From positions 67,599,503 to 67,663,502 of the forward strand of contig CM043957.1 of assembly GCA_014529385.2 (NCBI GenBank): a DNA stretch of 64,000 bases, written 5' to 3'. This DNA is from Adiantum capillus-veneris. Taxonomy: Eukaryota; Streptophyta; Polypodiopsida; Polypodiales; Pteridaceae. The notes beneath the pieces were generated by a model. The model ran no database searches. It was not told the origin of the DNA and saw only the letters and a list, made by a program, of their open reading frames with translations. Of the stretch, positions 34,190 through 46,411 are shown piece after piece. The stretch's first letter is position 1. Every line of letters begins with the position of its first letter. Position numbers and translations under genes: made by a program.

Positions 34190-36200
34190 AAATAATTCAT
34201 ATTCGTGTCAATGCCTCTGCTTTTACCATTGGATGTGTTCTAGCATAACCTCGTGAGGGAACCATGAATTTTTTGATCTGCTATGCCAACCGTCAAATTA
34301 AAAACTCCAAAAAATCTACACAACTAGTGAAAGAGAAGGATTGGGCATGGTTTACATTGTGAAGAAATTCTGGCATTACCTCCTAGACAACCAATTCATT
34401 TTCTTTGTGGATCATCAAGCATTGTTATATTTGGTCAACAGGCCATGCAACACTAAGTGAGATGGTTTATCATCTTGCTTGAATGTGACTTCATATTTGT
34501 GATCAAAAAAGGGGAAAACTCATCAATGAGTTGATCACCTATCCAGACTATTAAATGAAGAGAACTTATGCGGAGTTGAAAGTGATCTACCGGATACATA
34601 TCTCTTTAACCTAGAAATGATACCTAACTGGAGTGAGGACATAATTTTGCTTTTGTCCATAGGACAATTGTCAATGGAATAGAAAACAATTGCTCACAGA
34701 TGCCTAATTGAGTAAAGCAATCCTTTTTAACTCCTTAGCGTAAGACTATATCATAGGAGTTCGGATGGCGTGTTATTGTGTAGAACCCTTTGACATTTAT
34801 TTGTACCTAAACGAATCACATGTCACAATGGACTTCATACATCATGTGAGGATCGAAACATATCAAAACTTAATGAGAATGGGATTTGTCTAGCCAGCTA
34901 TGAAATTTGATGCTCACATGTGTGTAAAAGAATTGAAAAATGTGTGCAAGAAGCACCCCTAAGGAGCATGCTACACTTTACATTGTGAACATAGAACCAC
35001 ACCAGAGTAAGTACATTGTGGACTATTTGAACCAAAATCATTTCCCTAGAAACATGTCAAAAACAAGGATAAAGGCAACTAAAATTGAAGCACGGTCCTA
35101 TGAATTGATTATCAATTAGCTGTATAAGTGTTGCAAAGATAATCAACTCAGACTCTGTGCATTGGAAAGTGAATACATACCCACCTTATAGGAAGCACAT
35201 TCTGAGCAAGCAGGAGGTCATTTTTCAAAAGATAAAGCGGAGAAAGCTACCATTTTTTTTAGAATATGGTGACCCACACTCTTTTATGGATGCTAAAGCA
35301 TTTGTGAAGTAGTGTGATGAGTATCAAAGAACAAAAGTTCTGTTATTAAAAAGGATGAGATGCCAATGAGGTTCATGATAGGAGCACATGCGTTTGCCAA
35401 GTGGGGTCTAGATTTTGTGGGTCCCATAGCACTACCGGATTATAGAACTCATGCAAAATAAATCATTGTAGCCATAGACTATTTGACTAAATGGGTCAAG
35501 GCTAAAGCTACACAAAAAAATGATGTGCATACCACGACACAATTCTTGTATAAAAATATATTGACACATTATGGTTTGCCTATAGAAATTGTGAGTGATT
35601 GAGGTACCCATTTTGTTAGCAAAGTCATTGTGAATATTTGGTTGATGATTTCATGATTATACATAAAAAATGAGCCTTGTGTCACACGCAAGCAAATGGC
35701 CAAGTTGAAAGCACAACAAATTTTTGTGCACAAGGCTCACCAAAATTGTAAACGATAATAGATCGCATTGGAATCAAAAGTTACACTCCTTTTTTTGGGC
35801 TTATAGAGTTTCATACAAGATGATTTTAGGGACTACACCTTACAGTATGGTGTATGGACTTAATGCCATATTACCCATAGAGTTTCTGATCCCCACATGG
35901 TGGATTGTCACAAAACTTGAATGGACCGGACATAAATGGTCTGACCGTTTGGATGAACTAGAAAAGTTAGATGAAATTTGACTAAAGGCTATAGCTGCAA
36001 TTTACACCCAAAAACAATGCATGAAAGAGTTTCATGACAAACATGTGAAATCCAAGGACTTTGCACCAGGAGATTATGTGCTCATCTATACTCTTAATCA
36101 AAAAACAAAAAAATTAAAAAAGCGAGGAATGGGACCCTTCATGATTCACTCAATATCACCAAGTGGGGCCATTAAGCTTGCAACATAAGATGGATAGGAA
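34190..36200 (+). pseudogene. Ty3/gypsy RNase H and integrase, decayed
   Basis: Plus-strand frames give RNase H pieces (ASAFTIGCVLA, LICYANRQIKNSKKS, then HYLLDNQFIFFVDHQALLYL and VNRPCNTK) and then integrase: AFAKWGLDFVGPIALPDYRT and VAIDYLTKWVKAKA, HYGLPIEIVSD, the Gln-Ala-Asn-Gly-Gln-Val-Glu motif with the catalytic Glu, and at 35724-35981 FFWAYRVSYKMILGTTPYSM. The C-terminal end has KKRGMGPFMIHSISPSGAIK. Stops are frequent. No RT precedes it; copy 2 occupies that place. Confidence 0.75.
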
Positions 36201-36800
36201 ATGCCAAACTGGATAAGTGAATGCAAACTCAAGAAATATCAACTACCATTGACAAAAGATATGCTCAAAAGAGCACATGCAACTAAAAATAAGAAGAGAA
36301 AACAGCAGCTCAAAATTCAAATAGGCACAATAAGAAGCAAAAGAGCAAGCAGTAAAGAGGAAACACAAAGTTATTACCATCATTGAGGAGGATGAGACAA
36401 ATGTGCATCCATACATTGCAGTAAAGCTAGGAGCTGGAATTTCACCTATTCATGTGTTCTGATTGACTCTGGTGCCCAGATGAACATGATCAATTGTAAT
36501 CTTTACCAATAGATTCTAAAATTTATCATACACCCCTTGCAAAGGACTTTAGTACCACAAAACGTTTGGTGGAATCTTTACCAATAGATTCTAGAATTTA
36601 TCATACACCCCTTGCCAAGGAGTTTTATAGGATTGAACAGAACCAATAGTACCACAAAACGTTTTGTGGAGCTCAAATTACACATCAATGGATGTGAATG
36701 TCCCCATGACCTTTTTGTGCTTCCACCAAATGCTTCCACTAATCAACTAATATTGGTGCACCATGGCAATGCAAATACAATGCGTATATCCAATGGGCCA
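36201..36800 (+). pseudogene. Post-integrase region with a retropepsin-like domain
   Basis: After the integrase end the frame runs on through a Lys-rich stretch (LTKDMLKRAHATKNKKRKQQ) and, after small shifts, into VHPYIAVKLGAGISPIHV and LIDSGAQMNMINCNLYQ at about 36.46 kb, an aspartic protease active-site start. A later part, RFVELKLHINGCECPHDLFV then LPPNASTNQLIL, fits the second half of a retropepsin. A 75-bp duplication (36501 and 36576) splits the domain. Protease normally precedes RT, so either an unusual gene order or fused element pieces are present. Confidence 0.5.
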
Positions 36801-36859
36801 ACAACCAGTTGCATATCAAAGCAGGGATTCAAGTCGTGTATTTTGATTTTTCTTGCAAG

Positions 36860-37926
36860 GTAGATACTATCAAAGACAGAATGAAGCCAACAAAGTAACA
36901 AAAAACAAGAAACCACAACCAATACTAGCCACTGCAGCTATGGAAACCATGGATAGATATGAAGCTATAGCTATCAGTCATCTGCTTCCTTTAAAGAAAG
37001 TGGCAAAGATGCAATAGATATCACTCAGAGCACCACAAAAGCTGTCCAATTGTCACCAATCAAAAAACAAAGACAATTGGATACCTAAGTGGTCAGTTGA
37101 ACATGTAAAGCCAGTGCCAAACAAAATTTAGACTATAAGCGTTTTAATACCAATGGGAACCCCCTAATCTCAAGGATATTTGGTTTGGATTCCAAAAGCC
37201 CTACTACACTCTACGACACAATGGACACAGTCTACTCTGGTAGCCATGACAAACCCGACTACCAAATGAGCTAGTATGCTTTCAAAGTCATAGCTACTTT
37301 TTAAAAACCCCAAGTGAATAGCAACACCCAAAGAAGTGCAACATTTACCCATGCGGAAATGTATTCCAAAGCAACAGGAATTACCAACAAAAACATCCAA
37401 CCCAAGAGTATCGCAATCAATCCAATAGTCTACCAAAGTCACAACCAAAGAATGGCAGTCATCAATACTTCAATCACAAGCTCAAAACTTCAACCGACAA
37501 CAATCTTCAATAATTTACCAATGAGCTATTGAGATACAATGCTTACTACATGGCACACATTCATTGACAACATGGTACACACTCCAATATTCTACCAAAG
37601 TCACAACCAAAGAATGGGAGTCGATACTTCAATCACAAGCTCAAAGCTTCAACCAACAACAATCTTCAAGAATTTTCCAATAAGCTATTGAGCTAAAATT
37701 CTTACTGCATGGTACACATTAATTGACAACAACACAGGTGCACCTCGCCATTGAATGCCCTTGAGCACTCTACTTAAGACCTGTCTCTTACACATCATCA
37801 ATTTTTTCATGCATTGCTAAGTATGCATATGTAGGGCCTCTTACACGGACTTGCATAAGGCATTGCTTTATGGCCCATGCACAACACACCTTTGATGACC
37901 CACTATCATTTGGGAGGACTCAGACT
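36860..37926 (+). pseudogene. 3' tail of the gypsy element, Ser/Thr/Gln-rich
   Basis: Interrupted plus-strand frames rich in Ser, Thr, Gln, Lys and Asn, without a known domain, between the retropepsin part and the polypurine tract. It includes a 162-bp tandem duplication that keeps the reading frame (54 codons). Confidence 0.35.
37421..37730. repeat. 162-bp tandem duplication
   Basis: TCCAATAGTCTACCAAAGTC at 37421 recurs with one change at 37583; the following 140 bases also match with scattered changes. Both units translate to a similar segment ending in SITSSKLQPTTIF. Confidence 0.8.
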
Positions 37927-37939
37927 AGGAGGGGGGAGG
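37927..37939 (+). other. Polypurine tract
   Basis: AGGAGGGGGGAGG followed by CATTT and then TGAAGCATCC, the probable LTR start at 37945. Confidence 0.65.
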
Positions 37940-38315
37940 CATTTTGAAGCATCCTGAATGCAAAATATGAAACCAAAAAGGAAAAGGGCACTATTTTCTT
38001 GATTCTTGTATTGAAATTCACGTTTCATTTCTTTCTTTTGCCACAATTGTTGATTTTATGCCCTAAAATTGAAAAGACTCAAGAATAACAGACAACGTTA
38101 AAGATGAGCCCGTAGGTGTGTGTAAATATGCAGATAATAAGATCGTTTGTTAAAATTTATAATAAGAAGTTGAATAATCTGTTGAAATTTTGCAAATATT
38201 AACATTTAATCAAAAGTTTACTTCTTTTATTTATCTAGCTTATTTTTAGATTTTTAGGTCAATTTTGCTATTTTTCCTCTTTTTTTGTTTTTTTTATTTT
38301 CTAAGCAAAAAATGG

Positions 38316-38324
38316 CTATAAAAG
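38316..38324 (+). promoter_or_regulatory. TATA box of the LTR promoter
   Basis: CTATAAAAG about 370 bases into the putative LTR. Confidence 0.4.
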
Positions 38325-38639
38325 CAAAAAAATTACCAAAAAAACAGACTTAAGTATAGGGACTCCAAAAAGAGACAAGAATTTAAAAGTCAATTTCAAG
38401 CAACATTTAGTAAGTTATGGCCAAAATTGTATAAGTTGCAAAAATTATTTTTAAGCGGCACAAGCCTGATCGGACAAAATGGATAGATTGGGCTCATACG
38501 GTGTCCGAACTTAGAAATTTTTGATACAGTGCTCATTGGACACATGGGGTAGGACTAACTATGAGGTGAAGGAAAATTTGACCTGAGAGCTTGGAGTATG
38601 TATAGGTGAGACCCACTTAAATCCTCATTTTCAGTTCTG

Positions 38640-38811
<172 letters not shown>

Positions 38812-38899
38812 ACCTACTTTCAAGCAATTTTTCTCGCGATCCCCACACCCATCACGCTTTGAGCCTCAACACCATACATGAGAGGTATGTTCCCTACCT

Positions 38900-40340
38900 A
38901 GTACACTACTAATTGATACCAATGCATGTCAAATCTAGCAAGGGAAAAGAGCGGTTAGACCTAGGCACCTAGGCCAACCCAAACCTGAAAATGACTACTA
39001 CATTGAGTCGTGACAACCAACCACCACAAAAATCAAACGGGGGGTTGATTTTAGGTGGACTAACACTTTCCCAACTTCAAAAGTCAATTTTGGTATGTTG
39101 GAAAAACCTGCAACAAAAAAAGCATTTCTTGCAAGCTATTACATTGAGCCCAAACTTGACCAATATCTTTGGGGCATCAATCCAATTTGGTAAAGGAACT
39201 TGCATAGAAGAGGTGATTTTCAAGGTTTCCCAATGGAAAATACTTTTTAACTTGAGAAACCACCAAAATCAATGCAAGGTAGTAATGGAAGGATGAAATG
39301 GAGCTTCAAGAGACTATTCACAAACAATGGGGAATGGTGCATTACACTACACAGAGCTAAGGGATTGAATGTCAAAGTCAAAGGATCTTTTCGAAGGACA
39401 TAGTGGTCCTATGGTCCACATGGCAATGAGTTCAATGCTGAGCTATCATGAAAATGTTTGAAATAAGTGTATAAGTGTGTATGAATCACTAGCTAGTTGA
39501 AAAAGCTCATTTTTGTGTTAGGTGAAAAAAAATTGCGTTTTTTCTCACTACCTTGACCCACTTGGTGTTGGCAGTTCCACACTTGGACCACATGTCTAGC
39601 TAGGAATAAAATCCACTCTTAAAGGAGGTCTTATAATTTGGAGTACTTTAGATGATTTATGATACAAATTTCCCAGGCACAAGCCCTAACACTAAGCCCA
39701 AACCAGGGGAAGGGATTTCAAATAAAGTACAATGTCATCAACTAGCTTACAACATACAAAATAAAGTGGTGCATGAGTTTCACCTTGTTTAGAAGCCAAA
39801 TGCAAGAAGCGAGGGCAAAATTGCAATTTTCTCCTTGGAAGAGTCAACTTGCAATCAATAGTGGAAATTGAAGTTGTGCAAGTAAACCCCTAGCTAACCA
39901 TGATATATTCCAAGGGTTTTACACCTAGTGGAATAGTGCAATACCCTCTAGGAAAACTTCATACTTAGCAAAGTGACTGAAATTTTCCTAACCCATGGCC
40001 AGTTGATCAAAGTCAGAATGCAAGTGAAGGAATAATCTCTAAGCAATGTAAGAAGCAAACCAACCCAGTCTGGTGGTTGACAGAGGTCTAATGTGAAAAA
40101 AGTGGAGAAAATTGCAATTTTCTCCAGTAGAGTGTTATCAGCAAGTTCAAAAGTGAATCAATCTCAAGTACAGGTTTAGGGAAGAAAATGGAATATCCCT
40201 ATGAAGCCAAAATGGAAAGAATGCATATCTACATCAACCATGGGGCCAAGCACTTGGAGCAGAGGGATTCAAACCTTGACTACGGCTAAACCTCTTATCC
40301 AAATCACTCCAAATCAAAACCGGAGCCTATAGGGATAGTG
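38900..40340. other. No recognisable gene; palindrome-bearing sequence
   Basis: Only short frames. It may hold the missing 3' LTR of the copia remnant that begins at 40350, but no LTR end could be set. Confidence 0.4.
40103..40126. repeat. Perfect 24-bp palindrome
   Basis: TGGAGAAAATTG followed by its exact reverse complement. Related shorter or imperfect forms occur at 39817-39830 and 335-354. Confidence 0.9.
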
Positions 40341-40349
40341 AACATCAAG

Positions 40350-41005
40350 CTCATGTAGTTAGCACTTTAAAAAACTCACAGGGCATAGGTCTAAGAAAAT
40401 AACACGATTTTTTCTTTGTCTGTATGAAAAATGAATTGTTTTCAACTTTTGGAACAACTCTACCTCTGTTGTAGACAATGAAACACACTTTTGTAGCTTG
40501 GATATCCAAGAGATTTCTCCCCCTATGAACATGAAACATACCCTGAAGTAGACTTCATGGAGTCCGTATGACCAGTGTAGTCTACACCCGTAAAGCCCGA
40601 CACAAATACCTTCTGCTTGCCAAAGAAGATGCACAAATCCTTTGTGCCCTTGAGGTACCTCATAATACCCTTCACTGCTTCCCAATGCTTTTTCCTAGGA
40701 TTTTCCATGTACCTGCTAACCACTCCCATTCCAAATGCAATATCAAAACATGTAGCCACCATAGCATACATCAAACTACCAATAGTCAAAGCATATGCAA
40801 TCTTGGCCATTTCAAACTTTTCATCACCACATGTAGGATTGTCCACTGTACTAAATTTCACATACGGAGGCAATGGTACACTAATTGCTCCCTCCTCCCC
40901 CCGCCCCCCCCAATATGGAAATGATCCAAAATCTTGGATATATACTCCTGTTGCAACAAATAAAGAAGACCTTTTGACCTGTCCTTGAATATATGCATTC
41001 CACAA
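40350..41005 (-). pseudogene. Second copia element: RNase H and RT end
   Basis: Minus-strand frames give KIAYALTIGSLMYAMVATCF, HWEAVKGIMRYLKGTKDLC, then SMKSTSGYVSCS and, after a frame shift, GGEISWISKLQKCVSLSTTE. These are standard copia RNase H landmarks. The usual LADxxTK end is not visible. Confidence 0.8.
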
Positions 41006-41789
41006 ATATGATTGGTCTTACCGAGATCCTTCATATCAAAATTTTGTGTAGGATTTGCCTCAACATGTCCAATGCATGAACATTCCGGCCTATAATCAGT
41101 ATATCATTCACATTCAAAACCAAGATAATCAGATTATTGTCAATTGCCCTCTTGGTGTACAAGTAGTGATCAAGACTCCGGCTGAACCCTTGGGATTTCA
41201 TGAATGTATCAAATTTTTTGATAATATTCTTGAGGTTCCTATTTCAGCCCATACAAACTCCTTTTGAGTTTACATACCATCTTTTCCTTCCCTTTTGCGA
41301 CAAAATCTACAGGGTGCTACATATAGATTTCCTCATGCAAATCACCATGTAAAAATGTGGTTTTTACATCCATCTATATGAGTTTCCAATCCCCTGATGC
41401 AAGCAAGCCCAAAACAATCCACAAAGTAGTCATCTTGACTATGGGAGAAAAGACCTCATCAAAATCAATTCCGTGTTTTTGCTTGTACCTTTGACAACCA
41501 ACTGTGCCTTATATTTTATCAAGGAACTAGAAATGACTTTCTTTTTGTAAACCCATTTGGATGGAAACACTTTCGGTGATTTTGGAAAATGCACCAAATC
41601 CCAAGTATCATTCAGAGATTCCATTTCCGACAGCATGGCCTGATACCATTTCTCGTTGTCCGGACTAGCTGATGATTTCTTGAAGCAAGATGGTTCACTA
41701 CAATCTATCAACATGACATAATCAGCACCAAGGACAAATCTATACATCTGCCTTGATGGTCGGGTTGACTTCCAAACCAAAGGCTCCAT
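41006..41789 (-). pseudogene. Second copia element: reverse transcriptase
   Basis: Begins with WYQAMLSEMESLNDTWDLV and FPSKWVYKKKV (41789-41439). The middle is badly eroded. The catalytic YVDD has become NVND (codons at 41114-41103), so the enzyme is dead even apart from the frameshifts. Confidence 0.75.
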
Positions 41790-41998
41790 ATTTCCAGCTT
41801 GTTGTCCAGTCTGTAAATCTACAACTTTCTATCTTGACATTTCAGACTAACCAAGATCAGAATGACTAGATGAATCAAACTGTACAAAGTCTAATTGTCT
41901 TGCATGAGAGTCTGTCAATTTTGATTGTCCTGATTTGTGATGCTCCGGCTATGGACTATGATGGGCAATTTTTGGCTGAGCATTTTTAGCATCATTTC

Positions 41999-42783
41999 CT
42001 ACACTTTTGGGAACATCATCAGCAATTTTTTAATGACCATTGGGCATACACTACTATCCAAAAGGTACATCTTTTCAAAAAACAACTCTCCTGACTCCTT
42101 CAGTCCTTTGAGGTTGTTTTTGCATGCAATCCTCCCAGAAGAATACGTCATGGATGCGAAGAATTCTCCACTTCTTGGGATACCATAATCTATACCCCAT
42201 TTCACCATTGTCAGCATATCCTAGGAATACACACTTACAAGACTTTGGCTCCAACTTGTTGCAATCTTCCTTTCGGATGTGCACAAAAGTTTTTCAACCA
42301 AACACTCTCAAATGAGCGTACGAAGGTGGCTTGCCGGACCATGCTTCTTGGGGAACTCCCCCACCCAAAGACCTGTGTGGTGACCTATTAATCAAATGTA
42401 CGATTGTCATAATAGCCTCTACCTAAAAACCATGGGGTAATGCAGCATGAGATAGAATACATCGGACTTTTTCTTGAATAGTTCAATTCACCCGCTCTAC
42501 AACACCATTCTATGGTGGATTATCAGGTGCAATCAGCTCCCTCTTTATCTCTTTACTGTCACAAAAGTCCCAAAAAGACTTTGACACATACTCACCCCCA
42601 TTGTCAGAGTATAGATGCTTTACCTTCTTGCTGACCGGATTTTCAACAAGTGCCACAAATTTTTTGAACTTATCTAGGGACTCATCCTTATGTTGGATTG
42701 GATATACCCACACCTTGCGGATAGCATCATCCACAAAGGTAACAAAATGCTACTTAGCTGCAGGGAGAAAACCTGGAATCTAG
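41999..42783 (-). pseudogene. Second copia element: integrase, truncated
   Basis: HFVTFVDDAIRKVWVYPI, HLYSDNGGEYVSKSFWDF and KRELIAPDNPP come first; CVFLGYADNGEMGYRLWYP and HDVFFWED lie further on. Homology ends abruptly at about 42783, before the zinc domain, protease and gag. There the plus-strand family copy A begins. Confidence 0.8.
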
Positions 42784-45000
42784 AGTCCGAGGGAGATCAA
42801 GGGTCTAAGGACCAAGAACCCCGCGAAGAAGGTCCCAGAAGATCCAAAGGATTTGCTTGAGCAAATAAATATAGAAGCCAAATCCTTGAAGATACAAGAA
42901 GCTCTAGAGGCACAAAGGAAAGCAAGAGAAGATCCAGCTGCGCAACAAGGGCAAGAAAAAGCTACACAACAACCTGAACCACAACATGAAGAAGGAGAGA
43001 TGTCTCCAAGACCCACTTCATCCACTAGGGAACAAGAAGACCATCCCATGCAAAGTCCAAGACCTCAACCAACTGCTAGATTGAATGAAGGCGAGGAAGC
43101 AAAGGGAAGAGAGAAACAACATGAGGAAGCCAATTATGAACAACCTAAGGAAAGTGACAGAGGTGAAGCTGGACCTTCTACAACAACACAACAAGAATCA
43201 GTTGAAGCAACTATAAAGCCTCAAGAAGAATTGGTTGAACCATCTACAAAGCCACAAGCAGAATCCATTGCACCGTCAAAAGAGCCGCAAGCCGAATCTG
43301 TTGGAACTTCTAAGCAGCCTTAGGTAGAACCTGAAGAATGGGAAACAATAGATGAGGTCATCATTCAGGTTAATGAGTATGCAAAGCAGAGCAGATGCAG
43401 ATGATGACAGAGAAGCAGCACTTAGCTGCAATGCTAAAGCTAAAGAGTTGGAATAGGTAATAGATGCTCTACAAGGTGAGCTCAAAGACAGGATGAACAT
43501 CATTGAATATCTCCAAGGACAGATCAAAGAACTAAAAAATGAAGTAGAACAACACCAAACTGTCAAGGAAAGGCAACAGAAAGAGATGGAAGATTTAGGG
43601 GAGCTCCTCACAAAGCTGTCAGATGCATGCAAAAGCAAGGGCCAACAGCTGACGGAAGTGACCAACGAACTTTTAATCACTACTCAGTTAGTCCAAAAGA
43701 TCCAAGTGCAATTAGATGTAGCCAATGCCTCATTGTAATACTTCGAGAAAAGAATCAATAACCAAGCGGCATTCCTAAGGCAGATCAGGGAAAACCTAGT
43801 CCTAGCTTCACTCAAGGGGATAGATGAAGTCTACAAGACTTTGGAAAAGAGAAACCTAGAACGTGAGTTGAAGCTAGAACATGCACAAAGAAGAGACCTC
43901 ACCTTAATGTGACTACAAAGGGAAGAACAATTGCTCAAGGACATAGAGGATTTAAAGAGAGCCAACCAGTTTTTGTTGAGATCACTGAAGAAGAACAAGT
44001 GCCAATGGTCCAACTTTCTAAAGCTAAAGAAGATGCATTGAAAGAACAGATTGTCCATGAAGTAGATGTTGAATGGAAAGTGGAAATGTATTGGGAGTTG
44101 AGATTTCTCCACTCAACCAATGTAACCCAACTCACTCCCAACCAAATCAATGCTCAATGGCATCAATAGTTGATGCCCTACCCTTTGATAAAGGTGGAGC
44201 CACTGCAAGTCAAAGAAATACTTTACAAGGATATGCAAGAAGAAGGTTCAGATGCTCTCCACCCCAAATAATGGAGAGAAAATTGGCTCAACAAGAACTC
44301 AAGGTACCTCATTCTGTTTACAAGAGCCCTGCAGCAATACAGAAAGACCCTACATTATGTCCTGTACCAAGGGTAAGGACATGGCAGGCACACAAAGCAT
44401 TAAAGAAGAAGAGTCCGACATGGGTCAATTACCCAAAACTGCCAACTCCATAGCAAGGACCAGCAACGGAGGAATACATGGTGAAAAACCTAACAGGTGC
44501 CATGAACTTCTTCAAGAGCCTCCTTGACCTCTCATGTGCAATACTCTATAAAATTTGCAGAATGTTGCTTACATGCATTCAAGCTTTTTATGAGCTTGAG
44601 CAAGCAGAAGCCCCATGGATGTCCTTTTTAGAAGGTAACAAAGGCTTGTGCTATGATTTGAGAGGACAGCCTTCAGAAGAAGTCCTCTACGGCTTCTACG
44701 TCAAATGCATGTTTTTGCCATCAAGCAATATGCTACCATTCGAAGAGGCTTTTTATAGAGGATTCTTTACATGGCAGACAAAGATTTTTGGGCCACTAAT
44801 CGGAAATCTGTCATCAAGGTTTGTTGGCTATTCTGCCATTGAACTTAAAAACAAAGTCACTATTTAATTTTTGCAAGTCCCTGACAAAGAAAGACGCATC
44901 AGATATGAGAAAACTCTACACACACTTAAAGATTGCCTTGCCAACCGTCAACCCAAAGACTATTTCAGTCCATGAAACTGTATCAAGGGACGACACAGTT
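42784..45000 (+). pseudogene. Unrecognised two-domain family, copy A (middle, coiled coil and C-domain)
   Basis: Starts at the copia breakpoint without an N-domain. The middle (42853-43323) is rich in Glu, Gln, Pro and Lys, with short repeats such as KPQAESIAPSKEPQAESVGT. A coiled coil follows (43493-43738: YLQGQIKELKNEVEQHQTVK). The C-domain (44478-44867) is the cleanest of all copies: LLDLSCAILYKICRMLLTCI, APWMSFLEGNKGLCYDL, MFLPSSNMLPFEEAFYRGFF, KIFGPLIGNLSSRFVG. It ends in a polypurine tract and LTR. It has stops, but fewer than copy 1. Confidence 0.65.
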
Positions 45001-45014
45001 GAGGAAGGGAGAAA
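45001..45014 (+). other. Polypurine tract of copy A
   Basis: GAGGAAGGGAGAAA directly before the LTR start TATTAGC. Confidence 0.65.
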
Positions 45015-45927
45015 TATTAGCAACAAGCTAACCTATGTAACATTTTTTGGGAGCTTTTATTGTATAAACATTTATTCTTTTGATAAATTGAGAATATTGT
45101 AATTCTTATTTTCCAAGTGAATATTGTAATCGATGATCCGGGGCTATAAGCTTCCAAATTGTATCAATCTATCCTTCGTTAGAGCTCCCAGATTATTAGT
45201 TTTTGACCAAAGAAAACTTGGCTAAGGTATAAAAGCCAATTTTTGTAAGCTATTGTTAAATTCTAAATAATAGAAACACAGTGTGAGCTAATGGCGCTCA
45301 CTTTTCTCCTTCTTGCACTTCCTACTCCCTTCCTGATTGTCACATTGCAGTGCCATATGTTGCATTGCAACTACAAGTAAGAGCTATATGCATTGACGTA
45401 AACATACCATGGTAAATTGTAACTCTTTTGCGTCACCGGACCCGCGGCCTAATTTCATCTTAAGTAGTAATTTAAGCTAGGAAATCACAAATTAAGCATA
45501 AGAGGGGTATTGGGGCATCATTGTTAAGCATTTAGATGCATTTGGGGTCAAAATTGACTAGATCAAAAACTCGTTGTTGTTAATAATCGTGATTTTTGCA
45601 CTTCATCAAAAGTGAGATTTGAGACCGTAAGCATGTGTGTTTAGGTCCTATATACATGTTCTAGAAGTTTTGTAACATTTGGATGTTGTTTGATGCTATA
45701 ACGGTTATGATTTGTTCGTCGATTAGCGATTAGCTTTTGATGACTTAGGTCATTTGAGTGTAGCTTATGTTAGATGCAAGTTGTCTATTGTTTTCCAAGA
45801 GATTGACACCCTCTTGTAGCCTCTATCCACTTGTTGAGTTAGCTTTGTCCCATGGATTGGCAATTATCTTTCTGGTTCTCGCTATGTCTGCAATAAGATA
45901 GGAGTGAGGTTAGAAACCCATCCCACA
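45015..45927 (+). repeat. LTR of copy A (about 913 bp)
   Basis: Homologous to 46412-47348: the same start (TATTAGC versus TGTTAGC), the same GGTATAAAAGCC TATA region, a shared CTTGTAGCCTC segment and a CACA or GACA end. The first G of TG has mutated to A. Confidence 0.75.
45228..45235 (+). promoter_or_regulatory. TATA box in LTR A
   Basis: TATAAAAG, 213 bases into the LTR. The second LTR has the same word at 46665-46672, 253 bases in. Confidence 0.55.
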
Positions 45928-46402
45928 GGCATGCATCATGATGGCTAAGATTTCTAAAATGCTCCTAGTGTGCTTGTAGACTTTCCATCGTGCAGAGCAA
46001 ACAAATTCCACATGGATGTCATTCCTCAAAGGTAACAAAGGATTGTGCTATGATTTATTGGGCTAACCTTGGAAGGAAGTACTCCATGGATTCTATGCTC
46101 GAGTGATGTTTCTACCATCCTATTACGTGAAAACATTTGAGGAGGTGTTCTATACGGACTTCTTAACTTATAGATCCAAATTTTTTGGCCCCGTCGTCAC
46201 CAACCTGAGAGCAAGATTTGTTAGCTACTCATCAGGTTGAGCAAAGGAGAAAAATCACAATGTAGTTCATGTCAAAAGAGGACAAAGAACTCTACCTCAA
46301 ATACCAACAAGGTCTCAAGCAGCATGCAGAAACAACTGAAGCGAGACAACCTGACCACTACTTAGCACCTTGAGTAGTTGTGTCACAAATGACACAGGAA
46401 AT
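45928..46402 (+). pseudogene. C-domain stub of the unrecognised family, between two LTRs
   Basis: Begins one base after LTR A and encodes only the C-domain: WMSFLKGNKGLCYDL, EVLHGFYARVMFLPSYYV, FEEVFYTDFLTYRSKFFGPV, NLRARFVSYSS. The N-domain, middle and coiled coil are missing. Stops are present. Protein similarity to copy A is clear, but the two are well diverged. Confidence 0.7.
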
Positions 46403-46411
46403 GAGGGGGAA
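46403..46411 (+). other. Polypurine tract of the stub element
   Basis: GAGGGGGAA directly before TGTTAGC. Confidence 0.7.
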
